Assembly (NCBI GenBank): GCA_030433055.1
Contig: JAUILJ010000337.1
Coordinates: 1-7,973 of the forward strand
Reading direction: 5' to 3'
DNA: 7,973 nt
Origin: Polyangia bacterium
GTDB taxonomy: Bacteria > Myxococcota_A > Polyangia > Polyangiales > Polyangiaceae
The notes under the pieces are model-generated. The model searched no databases. It was not told where the DNA came from and worked only from the letters and a program-made list of their open reading frames with translations. The position numbers were made by a program, and so were the translations under genes. Positions 1 to 6,373 of this stretch are shown here, piece after piece (the first letter of the stretch is position 1; each line of letters opens with the position of its first letter).

Positions 1-337
1 CCCGCCGCACCAGATCGTCGAGCTTGTCGAAGAAACCGGGATGGTATTCTTCCCCGGGGAAAAAAAACGAGTGCTGGGGATGGCGCCCGTCAGCGTCCAC
101 GTACTGGTCGGCCAGTCGCGGGTACAGCTCGTGCCACTGGTCGACGCGGCGCTGACCGGTCTGGGTGTCCGCCTTGCCAGTGGAGCCTGCCCAGAGCGGT
201 TCGTAGTGATCGCAGAACGCGAACAGCAGGTGGCGAGTGCCCCGCACGGGTTCCCGCCGCAGCGAGGACCTGGCCAGGTGCTTGAGATAGCCGGGGAGCC
301 AGCGGTCGAGGTGTTTGTCGCGGAGACGGGCCAGCAT
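1..337 (-). CDS. Polysaccharide-deacetylase-like protein, N-terminal part (runs off left edge)
   Basis: An open frame runs leftward from an ATG at 337 to the window edge, giving 112 residues with no stop, so the gene is partial. The start has a good ribosome binding site (GGAGGAGC directly before the ATG) and lies 20 nt after the stop of the ATPase-like gene, so the two are probably co-transcribed. No signal peptide is visible. Recognisable blocks are FCDHYEP (residues 41-47) and HSFFFPGEEY (89-98). Similar blocks occur in proteins of exopolysaccharide loci that I associate with the NodB/polysaccharide-deacetylase fold; the Asp-His of the first block could be metal ligands. The catalytic remainder lies outside the window, so the activity (N- or O-deacetylation of a polymer or precursor) is inferred. 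An 8-T run in the coding strand encodes Phe91-Phe93. The frame is clearly coding; the family call is moderate. Confidence 0.55.
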   Translation of the reverse strand, partial: MLARLRDKHLDRWLPGYLKHLARSSLRREPVRGTRHLLFAFCDHYEPLWAGSTGKADTQTGQRRVDQWHELYPRLADQYVDADGRHPQHSFFFPGEEYHPGFFDKLDDLVRR

Positions 338-350
338 GCTCCTCCGAGTA
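338..350 (-). promoter_or_regulatory. Strong ribosome binding site for the deacetylase-like gene
   Basis: Read leftward, the bases just before the ATG at 337 are TACTCGGAGGAGC. They contain GGAGGA, close to the anti-Shine-Dalgarno complement, and this fixes the start of a gene whose frame is otherwise open to the window edge. Confidence 0.6.
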
Positions 351-357
351 CCAAACT

Positions 358-951
358 TCACCCGATGAGCAAGACGCCGAGGTTCTTTTCAGCTGGTACG
401 TCCACGTGCTTCTCGAGCAAATCCCGCTCCTTGGTCTTACCGGTGCGGGCGATGATCAACACACCATCTACGATCTGATAGGCGCGCACGTGTTCCCCCA
501 GCTTGTCGAAGCCCGTGAAGTCGATCAGCACGAAGCCATAGCGTTCGCGGTCCCGCTGCAACGTCTCTTCTAGCTCCACCAGGTTCAAGCCGGCGAGGGG
601 GCCAGGCGGCGTGGTCACGGTGACCCGATCCGCGATCCAGGTGGTGATGAAGCCTCGGCGCTGAGTTCGCTCCTCGAGCTTGCTGGCGAGCTGAGTCAGG
701 GCTGGGTGGCGCGTATTCGCATCGAGTACGTTGACCGTTTGGTCGGCCGCGTGGCTCAGGGCGAGGCTCAGTTGAATCGCCACCGGGGGGATGGCTACTC
801 GGTCGTCCGCGGGGATCAGGGCGATGGTCTTCAGTCCAAGGGTGCGCAGCTTCCTCGCGGCGCGGAAGAACTCCGCGTAGGCCTCGGGGGTTTCCCCCGG
901 AGAGATCGGCGGGATACCGAGGCTGTCGAGCTTGCTCTTGCCGGCTTCCAC
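358..951 (-). CDS. CpsD/CapB-type (BY-kinase/MinD-like) ATPase domain with degenerate P-loop
   Basis: This 197-residue protein has the layout of the cytoplasmic domain of bacterial tyrosine kinases such as CpsD, CapB and the Wzc C-terminus. It opens with an FFRAARKLRTLGLKTIAL segment (28-45), equivalent to the family's YRxLRTNL...KTIxVTS start. The Walker A site is missing: where the family has PGEGKST, this protein has PADDRVAI (47-54), with no Gly-Lys-Ser/Thr. Walker A' is partly kept as LDANTR (76-81), with Asn79 replacing the second Asp. Walker B is kept as FVLID (140-144). The VDGVLIIARTGKT segment (161-173) also matches the family. There is no C-terminal tyrosine cluster. It is therefore probably a pseudo-kinase acting as a scaffold or regulator for polysaccharide chain-length or export proteins. 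The start is a GTG two codons after an in-frame TAG at 958-960; no clear ribosome binding site is visible. The fold is fairly secure, the role inferred. Confidence 0.7.
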   Translation of the reverse strand: MEAGKSKLDSLGIPPISPGETPEAYAEFFRAARKLRTLGLKTIALIPADDRVAIPPVAIQLSLALSHAADQTVNVLDANTRHPALTQLASKLEERTQRRGFITTWIADRVTVTTPPGPLAGLNLVELEETLQRDRERYGFVLIDFTGFDKLGEHVRAYQIVDGVLIIARTGKTKERDLLEKHVDVPAEKNLGVLLIG

Positions 952-1056
952 AGCCAGCTAGAATTGCCCGCGCCCAGACGCCCGTACAGGCTTTTCCGTC
1001 TGCCAGGGGCGGCAAAATACTGGGCGCCTGACGTAGCCGTGGTAAACGCGGTCGCC
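952..1056. promoter_or_regulatory. Divergent intergenic region with an 8-bp dyad, probable promoters
   Basis: This region separates the leftward ATPase-like gene from the rightward barrel gene and must supply starts for both unless they are read from elsewhere. It contains a perfect inverted repeat, GCGCCCAG at 970-977 and CTGGGCGC at 1020-1027, with arm centres 50 bp apart (about five helical turns). The AT-richer stretch between the arms has a weak -10-like CAAAAT at 1013-1018 for the rightward gene (4 of 6 to TATAAT), but no convincing -35. No good sigma-70 or sigma-54 promoter was found in the leftward direction. The call is by position and dyad only. Confidence 0.35.
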
Positions 1057-2448
1057 ATGCGTCTTGCGTCCACCGCCCGTGACTCGCGCCGCTTGGTGCG
1101 CGCGCTGTCCGGGGGGCTGGGTGCCTTGGGTCTGATGACCTGCGCGCTGCCTGCCGTCGCTCAGACCAGCTTGCACCTCTCCGGGGACGCGAGCATTGGC
1201 TTCACGGACAATATGCTGGGCACGGCGGACGACCCACCGGATGGCACGGCGCCGCCCGTATCCGTTTGGTTCAGCACGCTGACGCCCGGCCTGCAGCTCT
1301 ACAGCGACTCACCGCGCCACCGCTACCTCATCTCCTACGGGCACCCGTTCACGTTCTACTTCGGGCACTCCGACGCGAACAGCGACGGAGACGTGGTTCA
1401 GGGGAGCGGCATCTGGGCGCTCAGCGGACGCGATGAGCTGCTCCTCGGGCTGGGAGTATCGCGCACGACCAACGCGCTGTCGAACCTGCAGACCCCGGTG
1501 GCCGCGGGCGCGGCCCAGGCGGATGGCCGCGCGACCCACGTGAACATCAACGCGACCGAGCAGTGGACCCACGCCTTCACTGAACGCTGGAACGGTCGGC
1601 AAACTCTCGGCTACGGCCTGATTATCCCCACGGATACTCGTGCTCCGGAGCCCAACCGCTACGATCTCAGCGCGGGGCTAGGTGCAGACTACCTCGTGGG
1701 CTACGACTCCTGGGGCTTCGATGCCACGTCGAGCTATTTCCATGTGAACGAGATCGACGGGAGCCCGACCGAGGAACAGCTGATCTTGCAGGGTCTCGTG
1801 CGCTACCGACGGGACCTCGCTCAGGACTGGTCCTCCGAGCTGCGAGGTGGGGGTGGCGTGGCCAACGACCTCGACGGTCACACTGCGCTGGTGCCGCGCT
1901 GGGGTGCGAGCCTGTTCTGGAACTACAATACGGCTCAGGCCTCGCTGAACTACGACCATCAGATCACCGTGAACCTGCTGACCCAGCAAGCTTTCCTTGC
2001 GGATACAGTTACGCTCTACGGGAGCGTGCCGATCGTCCCGGATGCGAACATCCTGCTCACGACGGGCCACGGCTTCGCGTGGAACCGGCTGATCGAGGAC
2101 AACCAGGATCTATCGAAGGAGACGTCGAACAGCTGGACGAGCGAGGTCGCGCTGGGTTGGTACCCAGACTACGACCTGCCGCAGTTCACCCTGCGCTATC
2201 AGCACTTCCAGCAGTTCAACGCGCCAGCCGACGCGACGGCCCTGCCCAACCTGCACCGCAACCTGGTGATGTTCTCGGTGAGCGGGCGCTTCCCGCCCCG
2301 ACGCATCGAGCCCATCCCGGCTCAACCCCAGCGTGTCGACGGGCAAGACCGTGACCCGTTCGCGCCGTCTGCGGCTGAATCCCAGCAGCGTGGGGGCGGT
2401 GGAGTCGATCTCGGAGCGCCAGACGCCAACCGCGTCCCGGTCGACTGA
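1057..2448 (+). CDS. Outer-membrane beta-barrel protein, candidate polysaccharide exporter component
   Basis: This 463-residue secreted protein has an n-region with several Arg (1-17), a hydrophobic core (about 18-33) and a likely signal peptidase I site after AVA (33-35). The mature part is rich in alternating polar/aromatic stretches ending at turns, as in RHRYLISYG (87-95), FTFYFGH (98-104), ASLFWNYN (284-291) and FTLRYQHFQQF (377-387). There are no hydrophobic helices and no mature Cys, as expected of an outer-membrane barrel. The last strand-like segment, LVMFSVSGRF (403-412), ends in Phe like a BAM signal, but a 51-residue Pro/Gln/Gly-rich tail follows. In Myxococcus, barrels of this kind (EpsX, WzpX) pair with short OPX proteins to export polysaccharide; XrtA/PEP-CTERM loci also carry an associated outer-membrane protein. 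The assignment here is by architecture and context. The open frame extends upstream to 706, but that part is antisense to the ATPase-like gene. ATG 1057 directly precedes the signal peptide; GTG 1039 is an alternative. No clear ribosome binding site. Confidence 0.7.
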   Translation: MRLASTARDSRRLVRALSGGLGALGLMTCALPAVAQTSLHLSGDASIGFTDNMLGTADDPPDGTAPPVSVWFSTLTPGLQLYSDSPRHRYLISYGHPFTFYFGHSDANSDGDVVQGSGIWALSGRDELLLGLGVSRTTNALSNLQTPVAAGAAQADGRATHVNINATEQWTHAFTERWNGRQTLGYGLIIPTDTRAPEPNRYDLSAGLGADYLVGYDSWGFDATSSYFHVNEIDGSPTEEQLILQGLVRYRRDLAQDWSSELRGGGGVANDLDGHTALVPRWGASLFWNYNTAQASLNYDHQITVNLLTQQAFLADTVTLYGSVPIVPDANILLTTGHGFAWNRLIEDNQDLSKETSNSWTSEVALGWYPDYDLPQFTLRYQHFQQFNAPADATALPNLHRNLVMFSVSGRFPPRRIEPIPAQPQRVDGQDRDPFAPSAAESQQRGGGGVDLGAPDANRVPVD

Positions 2449-2463
2449 GCGCCCCCGCATGCT

Positions 2464-2471
2464 AGGGGTGA
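2464..2471 (+). promoter_or_regulatory. Ribosome binding site of the beta-helix gene
   Basis: AGGGGTGA lies six bases before the ATG at 2478 and matches the GGTGA part of the Shine-Dalgarno consensus. It sits in the 29-nt gap after the barrel gene, supporting re-initiation on a shared transcript. A CCCC run about 8 nt upstream could pair with the GGGG, but such a short stem is not evidence of regulation. Confidence 0.45.
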
Positions 2472-2477
2472 GCTAAG

Positions 2478-4052
2478 ATGCAAGGTTGCCTCGGTCGCCA
2501 CTTCTTGGTTTGGGGGTTAGGTGCGGCGTTTGCCCTGTCGACAGCGCCAGCTCACGCCACCGTTTACGAGGTAGGCCCTGGCAAGCCTCATGCGAGCGTG
2601 GCAGAGGTCGCGGAGCGCCTGTCCCCTGGCGACCTTGTGCTGATCCAGGGCGGCACAACGTATCCCGGAGGAATCGTATTCAGTCGGCCGGGGCAGGCCG
2701 ATCGAAAGATCATCATCCGAGGTGTCCCGGTAGAGGGCAAGTTGCCGATCATCCGCGGAGGCCGGAACACCATCGAGGCGGCTGCGAATCACTACGTTTT
2801 CGAGAACCTGGAGCTGACCGGCGGCGGGTATCGCTGCTTCTTCCATCACGCTCACGACATCACCTTGCGTAGCTCGGTGGTGCATGACTGCCCGGGCCAC
2901 GGCCTCCTGGGAGCCGATGAAGGATCCGGTACCTTGCTCCTCGAGTACACCGAGTTCTATCACTGCGGAAACGGTGACCAGCACCACACGGTGTACATGG
3001 CCACGGACGAGACTCGCTATCCGGGCTCTGTCTTCCGCATGCAGCACTGCTACATCCACGATTCACGTGGTGGCCACTCGGTCAAGAGCCGCGCCGAGCG
3101 CAACGAGATCTACTTCAACTGGATCGAAGGCGGGCTCTATCATGAACTCGAGCTGATCGGGGCCGACGGGCAAGCGGCAGAGCTCGCGCGCGAAGACAGC
3201 GACGTCGTGGGTAATGTGCTTCGCAAGACCAACGACTCCTACAGCGTGCGCATCGGGGGAGATGGCACCGGGGACAGTGGTGGGCGCTATCGCTTCGTCA
3301 ACAACACCTTCCTCCTGCAAGAGCAGGCGCGGCCCGTGTTGCGCCTGTTCGATCGGGTGCAGAGCCTCGAGGTGCACAACAACGTCTTCTATCGCGCCGG
3401 CGGGAAGCCGGTACAGGCGCTGCGAACGGAGCGCGTGAGCTGGACCGAAGGGCGACCCATCCTGATTGGACTCAACAACTGGCTCACCACCGGATCGGAG
3501 TTCCCCGAGGAATGGTTCGGCACCGAGCTCGGGGATGACCCGAAATTCATGGACGTCTCGGGCCTGAGCCGGTCCGCTGGCGGATTCGATTTGCGGCCGC
3601 GCGCCGGCAGTCCGCTCGTGGACGCTGGCGCCATGGCGATCGCCGGCCCCAAGGGGTTCGAGGTTCCGAATCCGCTCACTGCGCTCTCCTCCTCACCCCC
3701 ACCGCGGCGTGGAGGGGTGTCCTTCTTGAGGGAGACCGACGGCAGGGTCGATATCGGTGCCTACGAGGGAGGCTACCCGCTGCGGGCGATGCGCCCACTT
3801 CCGGAGCGCTTGGCGCCCTCGGATGGTGCGGACCCGATGGCGCCGGATCCCATGGCGCCCGCTCCCGGGGCCACGCCGCCAGGCGCGCTGAGCTCGGCGC
3901 GGACAGAGCGCAGTGCAGGTCGCTGCGGATGTCGCGCCGTCGGGGTTCCGGTCGGGACGCTCTCGCCGCTTTCGCGGCTCGCGGTGCTGCTGGGTAGCCT
4001 GGGTTTCGTCGCGTCCCGGAGGAGGAAGCGCAGGCGAGTAAGCGCGGCCTAG
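2478..4052 (+). CDS. Secreted right-handed parallel beta-helix protein with MYXO-CTERM anchor
   Basis: This 524-residue protein begins with a signal peptide (1-27; likely cleavage after AHA, 25-27). Residues about 28-310 form a pectate-lyase/chondroitinase-B-like parallel beta-helix: repeated short strands with Asn turns (VFENLELTG, VGNVLRK, FVNNTFLL, VHNNVFY) and a HSVKSRAERNEIYFNWI segment (200-216) whose Lys203/Arg205 resemble the basic catalytic residues of such lyases. The segment DPKF...GSPLVDAGA...DIGAYEGG (354-432) is the cap common after bacterial beta-helices. A Pro-rich linker with two DPMAP repeats (452-461) leads to the C-terminus: Cys483-Gly-Cys485, a hydrophobic stretch (about 486-512, interrupted by Arg500) and SRRRKRRR (513-520). 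That order matches MYXO-CTERM, which myxosortase-type proteases are thought to process to anchor proteins at the surface. It follows the barrel gene by 29 nt. It probably binds or cleaves a surface polysaccharide; lyase activity is inferred. Confidence 0.8.
   Translation: MQGCLGRHFLVWGLGAAFALSTAPAHATVYEVGPGKPHASVAEVAERLSPGDLVLIQGGTTYPGGIVFSRPGQADRKIIIRGVPVEGKLPIIRGGRNTIEAAANHYVFENLELTGGGYRCFFHHAHDITLRSSVVHDCPGHGLLGADEGSGTLLLEYTEFYHCGNGDQHHTVYMATDETRYPGSVFRMQHCYIHDSRGGHSVKSRAERNEIYFNWIEGGLYHELELIGADGQAAELAREDSDVVGNVLRKTNDSYSVRIGGDGTGDSGGRYRFVNNTFLLQEQARPVLRLFDRVQSLEVHNNVFYRAGGKPVQALRTERVSWTEGRPILIGLNNWLTTGSEFPEEWFGTELGDDPKFMDVSGLSRSAGGFDLRPRAGSPLVDAGAMAIAGPKGFEVPNPLTALSSSPPPRRGGVSFLRETDGRVDIGAYEGGYPLRAMRPLPERLAPSDGADPMAPDPMAPAPGATPPGALSSARTERSAGRCGCRAVGVPVGTLSPLSRLAVLLGSLGFVASRRRKRRRVSAA
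3831..3860 (+). repeat. Two tandem 15-bp units encoding DPMAP-DPMAP
   Basis: Two adjacent 15-base units (3831-3845 and 3846-3860) agree at 12 of 15 positions and encode DPMAP twice in the linker before the MYXO-CTERM segment. Copy number could vary without breaking the frame and would only change linker length. Confidence 0.6.
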
Positions 4053-4070
4053 CTGCTACTTGGCAGCAGC
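4052..4070 (+). terminator. Weak hairpin after the beta-helix gene
   Basis: GCTGCT (4052-4057) and AGCAGC (4065-4070) can pair as a perfect 6-bp stem with a 7-nt loop, starting at the last base of the beta-helix stop codon. There is no T-run after it, so it is at best a weak terminator or a transcript-end stabiliser. It lies in the 84-nt gap before the YvcK-like gene. Confidence 0.2.
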
Positions 4071-4136
4071 CACTGCTTGGTAGGCGCACGAGAAACGCCG
4101 CCGCAGATCCCCAACGCCTGATATCCTTCGTGGGTT

Positions 4137-5156
4137 ATGGGCGGCGCCACTCCACACGTGGTGACTCTTGGCGGCGGTCATGGCCAGGCTGTCGTGCTCC
4201 AGGCGCTGCGTCGCCTGGAGTGTGAGATCACGGCGGTCATCTCCGTCGCGGATGACGGCGGTTGTTCGGGCAAGCTGCGACAAGAGCTGGGGATGCCACC
4301 TCCCGGTGATCTTCGCCGTTGCTTGAGCGCGTTAGCCAAGAGCCCGGAGCTCGCTCGGCGCTTCGAGCTCCGACTCGAGGAGCCCGGCTTCGAGGGGCGG
4401 AGCGCAGGGAACATGGCGCTGGCCGGAATATTTCGCGAGACCGGCAGTCTGCAGCAGGCGGTGGACTGGGCCGCGGAGCGCCTCGCCTGCGTCGGTCGGG
4501 TGGTGCCGGTGTCCGAGTCTCCCGGCGTTCTCGTGGTGTACGACGCGGAGCTGGGTCGCGTAGAGGGTGAGAGCAACGTCGAGCGTCGCGATGCGGTCCC
4601 CATGGTAGCCGCGGTGCATGGCGCGCTGCGGGCCAATCCGATCGCGATCGAGGCCATCGGGCGCGCCGATCTGCTGCTCATGGGCCCGGGAAGTTTCTAC
4701 ACCAGCACCTTGGGTGCGATCACGACAGGCGAGGTCGCTCAGAGCATCTGTGAAAGCCCTGCGGAAAAGCTATTGGTCGCCAACCTCGTTGCAGAGGGCC
4801 GGCAGACCGAGGGATTCACGGACACCGACTACCTGAGGGTGCTCTCGGATCACCTCACCATCGCGAGCGGCGGGGAGGTGACACAGGTCGACTTGCTGAC
4901 TCACCGCGCGCCAACCGCGGGCGCCCCGCACTTTGCCCAGGCGCGGCTGGATGATGGTGCGCGTCACCTCTGGGCGCCGCTGGCCTCCCCCGCAGCGGGG
5001 CTTCATGATCCCGATCTAGTCGCCCAGGCTCTGAGCGAGTTTTTTGACCTGGACCTGAGAGGCGCGCCGGAGTCGCGTCTCCCCACGGAACGCGAACGCG
5101 CGAGCGCGCTCGAGATCGAGGCACAGTTGCGCGCTAGCCTGGACAGGAACCAGTGA
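4137..5156 (+). CDS. YvcK/CofD-family (gluconeogenesis factor-like) protein
   Basis: This 339-residue protein is close to full length for the YvcK/YbhK family. Signature blocks are in order: LGGGHGQ (11-17; the GGGHG form also occurs in E. coli YbhK), SVADDGGCSGKLR (36-48), PPPGDLRR (54-61), GRSAGN (87-92, in place of the usual GHxLGN) and MGPGSFYTSTL (182-192). In Bacillus, YvcK is needed for growth on gluconeogenic carbon and for cell shape, and binds UDP-GlcNAc; it is cytoplasmic. The fold is shared with CofD, but nothing nearby suggests coenzyme F420 synthesis. The usual rapZ and whiA partners of Gram-positive yvcK operons are absent. The start is fixed by an in-frame TGA at 4119-4121 and by the GGGHG motif near residue 12; no Shine-Dalgarno is visible. 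It follows the beta-helix gene in the same direction after 84 nt, so it may be a separate unit. A link to UDP-sugar supply for the polysaccharide is inference. Confidence 0.9.
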   Translation: MGGATPHVVTLGGGHGQAVVLQALRRLECEITAVISVADDGGCSGKLRQELGMPPPGDLRRCLSALAKSPELARRFELRLEEPGFEGRSAGNMALAGIFRETGSLQQAVDWAAERLACVGRVVPVSESPGVLVVYDAELGRVEGESNVERRDAVPMVAAVHGALRANPIAIEAIGRADLLLMGPGSFYTSTLGAITTGEVAQSICESPAEKLLVANLVAEGRQTEGFTDTDYLRVLSDHLTIASGGEVTQVDLLTHRAPTAGAPHFAQARLDDGARHLWAPLASPAAGLHDPDLVAQALSEFFDLDLRGAPESRLPTERERASALEIEAQLRASLDRNQ

Positions 5157-5162
5157 ATCTGC

Positions 5163-5178
5163 CGGCGCTCGTGCGCCG
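5163..5178. terminator. GC hairpin between convergent genes, possible bidirectional terminator
   Basis: CGGCGC (5163-5168) and GCGCCG (5173-5178) form a perfect 6-bp stem around a TCGT loop. The hairpin lies 7 nt after the YvcK-like stop and about 20 nt beyond the end of the convergent glycosyltransferase gene. No T-run follows on either strand, so it is not a classic intrinsic terminator, but position and stability fit a transcription end in GC-rich DNA. Confidence 0.4.
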
Positions 5179-5198
5179 ACCCGCCGGGCAGGCGATCG

Positions 5199-6371
5199 CT
5201 AGCTGAGCATCTCGTCGAACAGGTCCTGGTGAGCATCCACCATCGCTCGTACGCTGAAGCAGCGCTCGAAGCGATCTCGGTTCCGTGCGGCGAACTCCGG
5301 GAGCTTGTCGCGCTCCTTGGCAGCCTGAAGGATGCGGCGAGCCAGGGCAGCGGGTTCCTTCGGTGGTACGACGGACCCGCTCTCGCCGTCCAGGATCACT
5401 TCTGGGTTGCCGCCCACATTCGTGCACAACACACGCTTGCCCATGGCGAGCGCCTCGCAGAGCGCCAGCGGCAACCCCTCCCAGAGAGACGGTAGGACGT
5501 AGAGATCAAGCGCGGAAATGACCTCTGGCATGTCGCTGCGGTAGCCCATGAAGCGGAAGCGGTCGCCCAACTCCCGTGCCTGATCCTCCAGTTCCTGGCG
5601 CAGCGGCCCATCTCCGGCGACCGCGAAGCGCACGTTGGGGGCCTCGGCAAGCACCTCTCGAGCCGCTTCGATCAGGTAGGTAATCCCCTTCTGCTTGGAC
5701 AGCACGACGCCGGTCCCAACCAGAAACTCGTCTTCCAAGACCCCGAGCTCAGCTCGTACCCCGGAGCCATCAACCGTGCGGAAACGCGCGCCGTCGATGC
5801 CGTTGTGGATCACCTGAACCGGCCGCGGTACCCGTACGTCGCGTTGAAGGGTTCGCTCCAGGTCATGGATCACCGCCACGATGCGATCGGCCAGCCGCAC
5901 ATACAGCTTGAATTTCTTCCGCGAGCTCTCGCTCGCGCTGTAGATCTGGTTGTGCTCCGAGTAGAGCATCGACGCTCGAGGGAACGTGCCGCGCAAGGCA
6001 AGCCCGGCGTAAATCAACGGGGCCGCGTTGTGCGCGTGGACGATGTCGATACGCTTCTCGGCGATGAATGCTCGAACGTCTCGGAGCGCCTCGAAGTCGA
6101 CTGACACCGGACCAAGCTTGGTTTGTCGCTTCTCGAGCACGAGGCAGTTCTCTCGCGGAAGTCTCAGCTCGGGAAACAACTTGCCCGGGCCGTTCAGGCA
6201 GATCAGGAACGGCTCGACACGGCAAGGATCGAAGTTCTCGAGCAGGCTAATCACGACCTTCTCGAGGCCGCCCACGTCGAGGTTGTTTACGACCATGCAC
6301 ACCCGGGGTGGTGTGTTCGGAGGTCGCAGGCGCCGCAGGCCGCGCTGCGCCATGGAGAGCGCTCGGTTCAT
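5199..6371 (-). CDS. Glycosyltransferase family 4 (GT-B fold)
   Basis: This 390-residue protein has the usual length and order of a GT4 retaining glycosyltransferase. The acceptor-side domain carries LDVGGLEK (31-38), HAHNA (112-116) and YSEHN (137-141). The donor-side domain has VIHNGID (187-193), a GVVLSKQKG segment (221-229), AGDGPLR (252-258) and the EX7E pair Glu298/Glu306 in SLWEGLPLALCEA. All key GT4 residues are present, so it should be active, moving a sugar from a nucleotide donor to a lipid-linked or polymer intermediate at the cytoplasmic face of the inner membrane. It recalls the GT4 enzymes of PEP-CTERM/XrtA exopolysaccharide loci; donor and acceptor cannot be read from sequence. 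It has no signal peptide or membrane helix. The ATG lies 2 nt after the GNAT stop codon, implying translational coupling; an internal Met at residue 7 is a less likely start. Confidence 0.92.
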   Translation of the reverse strand: MNRALSMAQRGLRRLRPPNTPPRVCMVVNNLDVGGLEKVVISLLENFDPCRVEPFLICLNGPGKLFPELRLPRENCLVLEKRQTKLGPVSVDFEALRDVRAFIAEKRIDIVHAHNAAPLIYAGLALRGTFPRASMLYSEHNQIYSASESSRKKFKLYVRLADRIVAVIHDLERTLQRDVRVPRPVQVIHNGIDGARFRTVDGSGVRAELGVLEDEFLVGTGVVLSKQKGITYLIEAAREVLAEAPNVRFAVAGDGPLRQELEDQARELGDRFRFMGYRSDMPEVISALDLYVLPSLWEGLPLALCEALAMGKRVLCTNVGGNPEVILDGESGSVVPPKEPAALARRILQAAKERDKLPEFAARNRDRFERCFSVRAMVDAHQDLFDEMLS

Positions 6372-6373
6372 GA

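Noticed and set aside
433..450. P-loop-like GKT in the ATPase-like protein (ARTGKTKERD)
   Set aside because: This position matches the VRxGKT segment after Walker B in the BY-kinase family; it is not a relocated Walker A.
41..478. 145-codon rightward frame at the left edge
   Set aside because: It crosses two leftward genes with family motifs and a ribosome binding site, and its own translation shows no motif.
437..1015. 192-codon leftward frame overlapping the ATPase-like gene
   Set aside because: The translation is Arg/Pro/Gly-rich without family motifs and is a frame shadow of the ATPase-like gene, whose own frame matches the CpsD domain throughout.
706..1056. N-terminal extension of the barrel frame upstream of 1057
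   Set aside because: It is antisense to the ATPase-like gene and would bury the clear signal peptide that begins at the Met codon at 1057.
1114..1164. Lipoprotein signal in the barrel leader (LMTC)
   Set aside because: Thr precedes the Cys, where a lipobox needs Gly, Ala or Ser; the AVA signal peptidase I site six residues later fits better.
1678..2070. 130-codon leftward frame inside the barrel gene
   Set aside because: No recognisable motif; long antisense frames are expected in GC-rich coding DNA.
4119..4124. TGATAT as a -10 element for the YvcK-like gene
   Set aside because: It matches only 3 of 6 consensus bases and has no -35; the TGA is simply the in-frame stop upstream of the start.
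5192..5199. GCGATCGC palindrome (also at 3636-3643), as in the cyanobacterial HIP1 element
   Set aside because: Only two copies were noticed, one inside a gene; chance in GC-rich DNA, and nothing else suggests a cyanobacterium.
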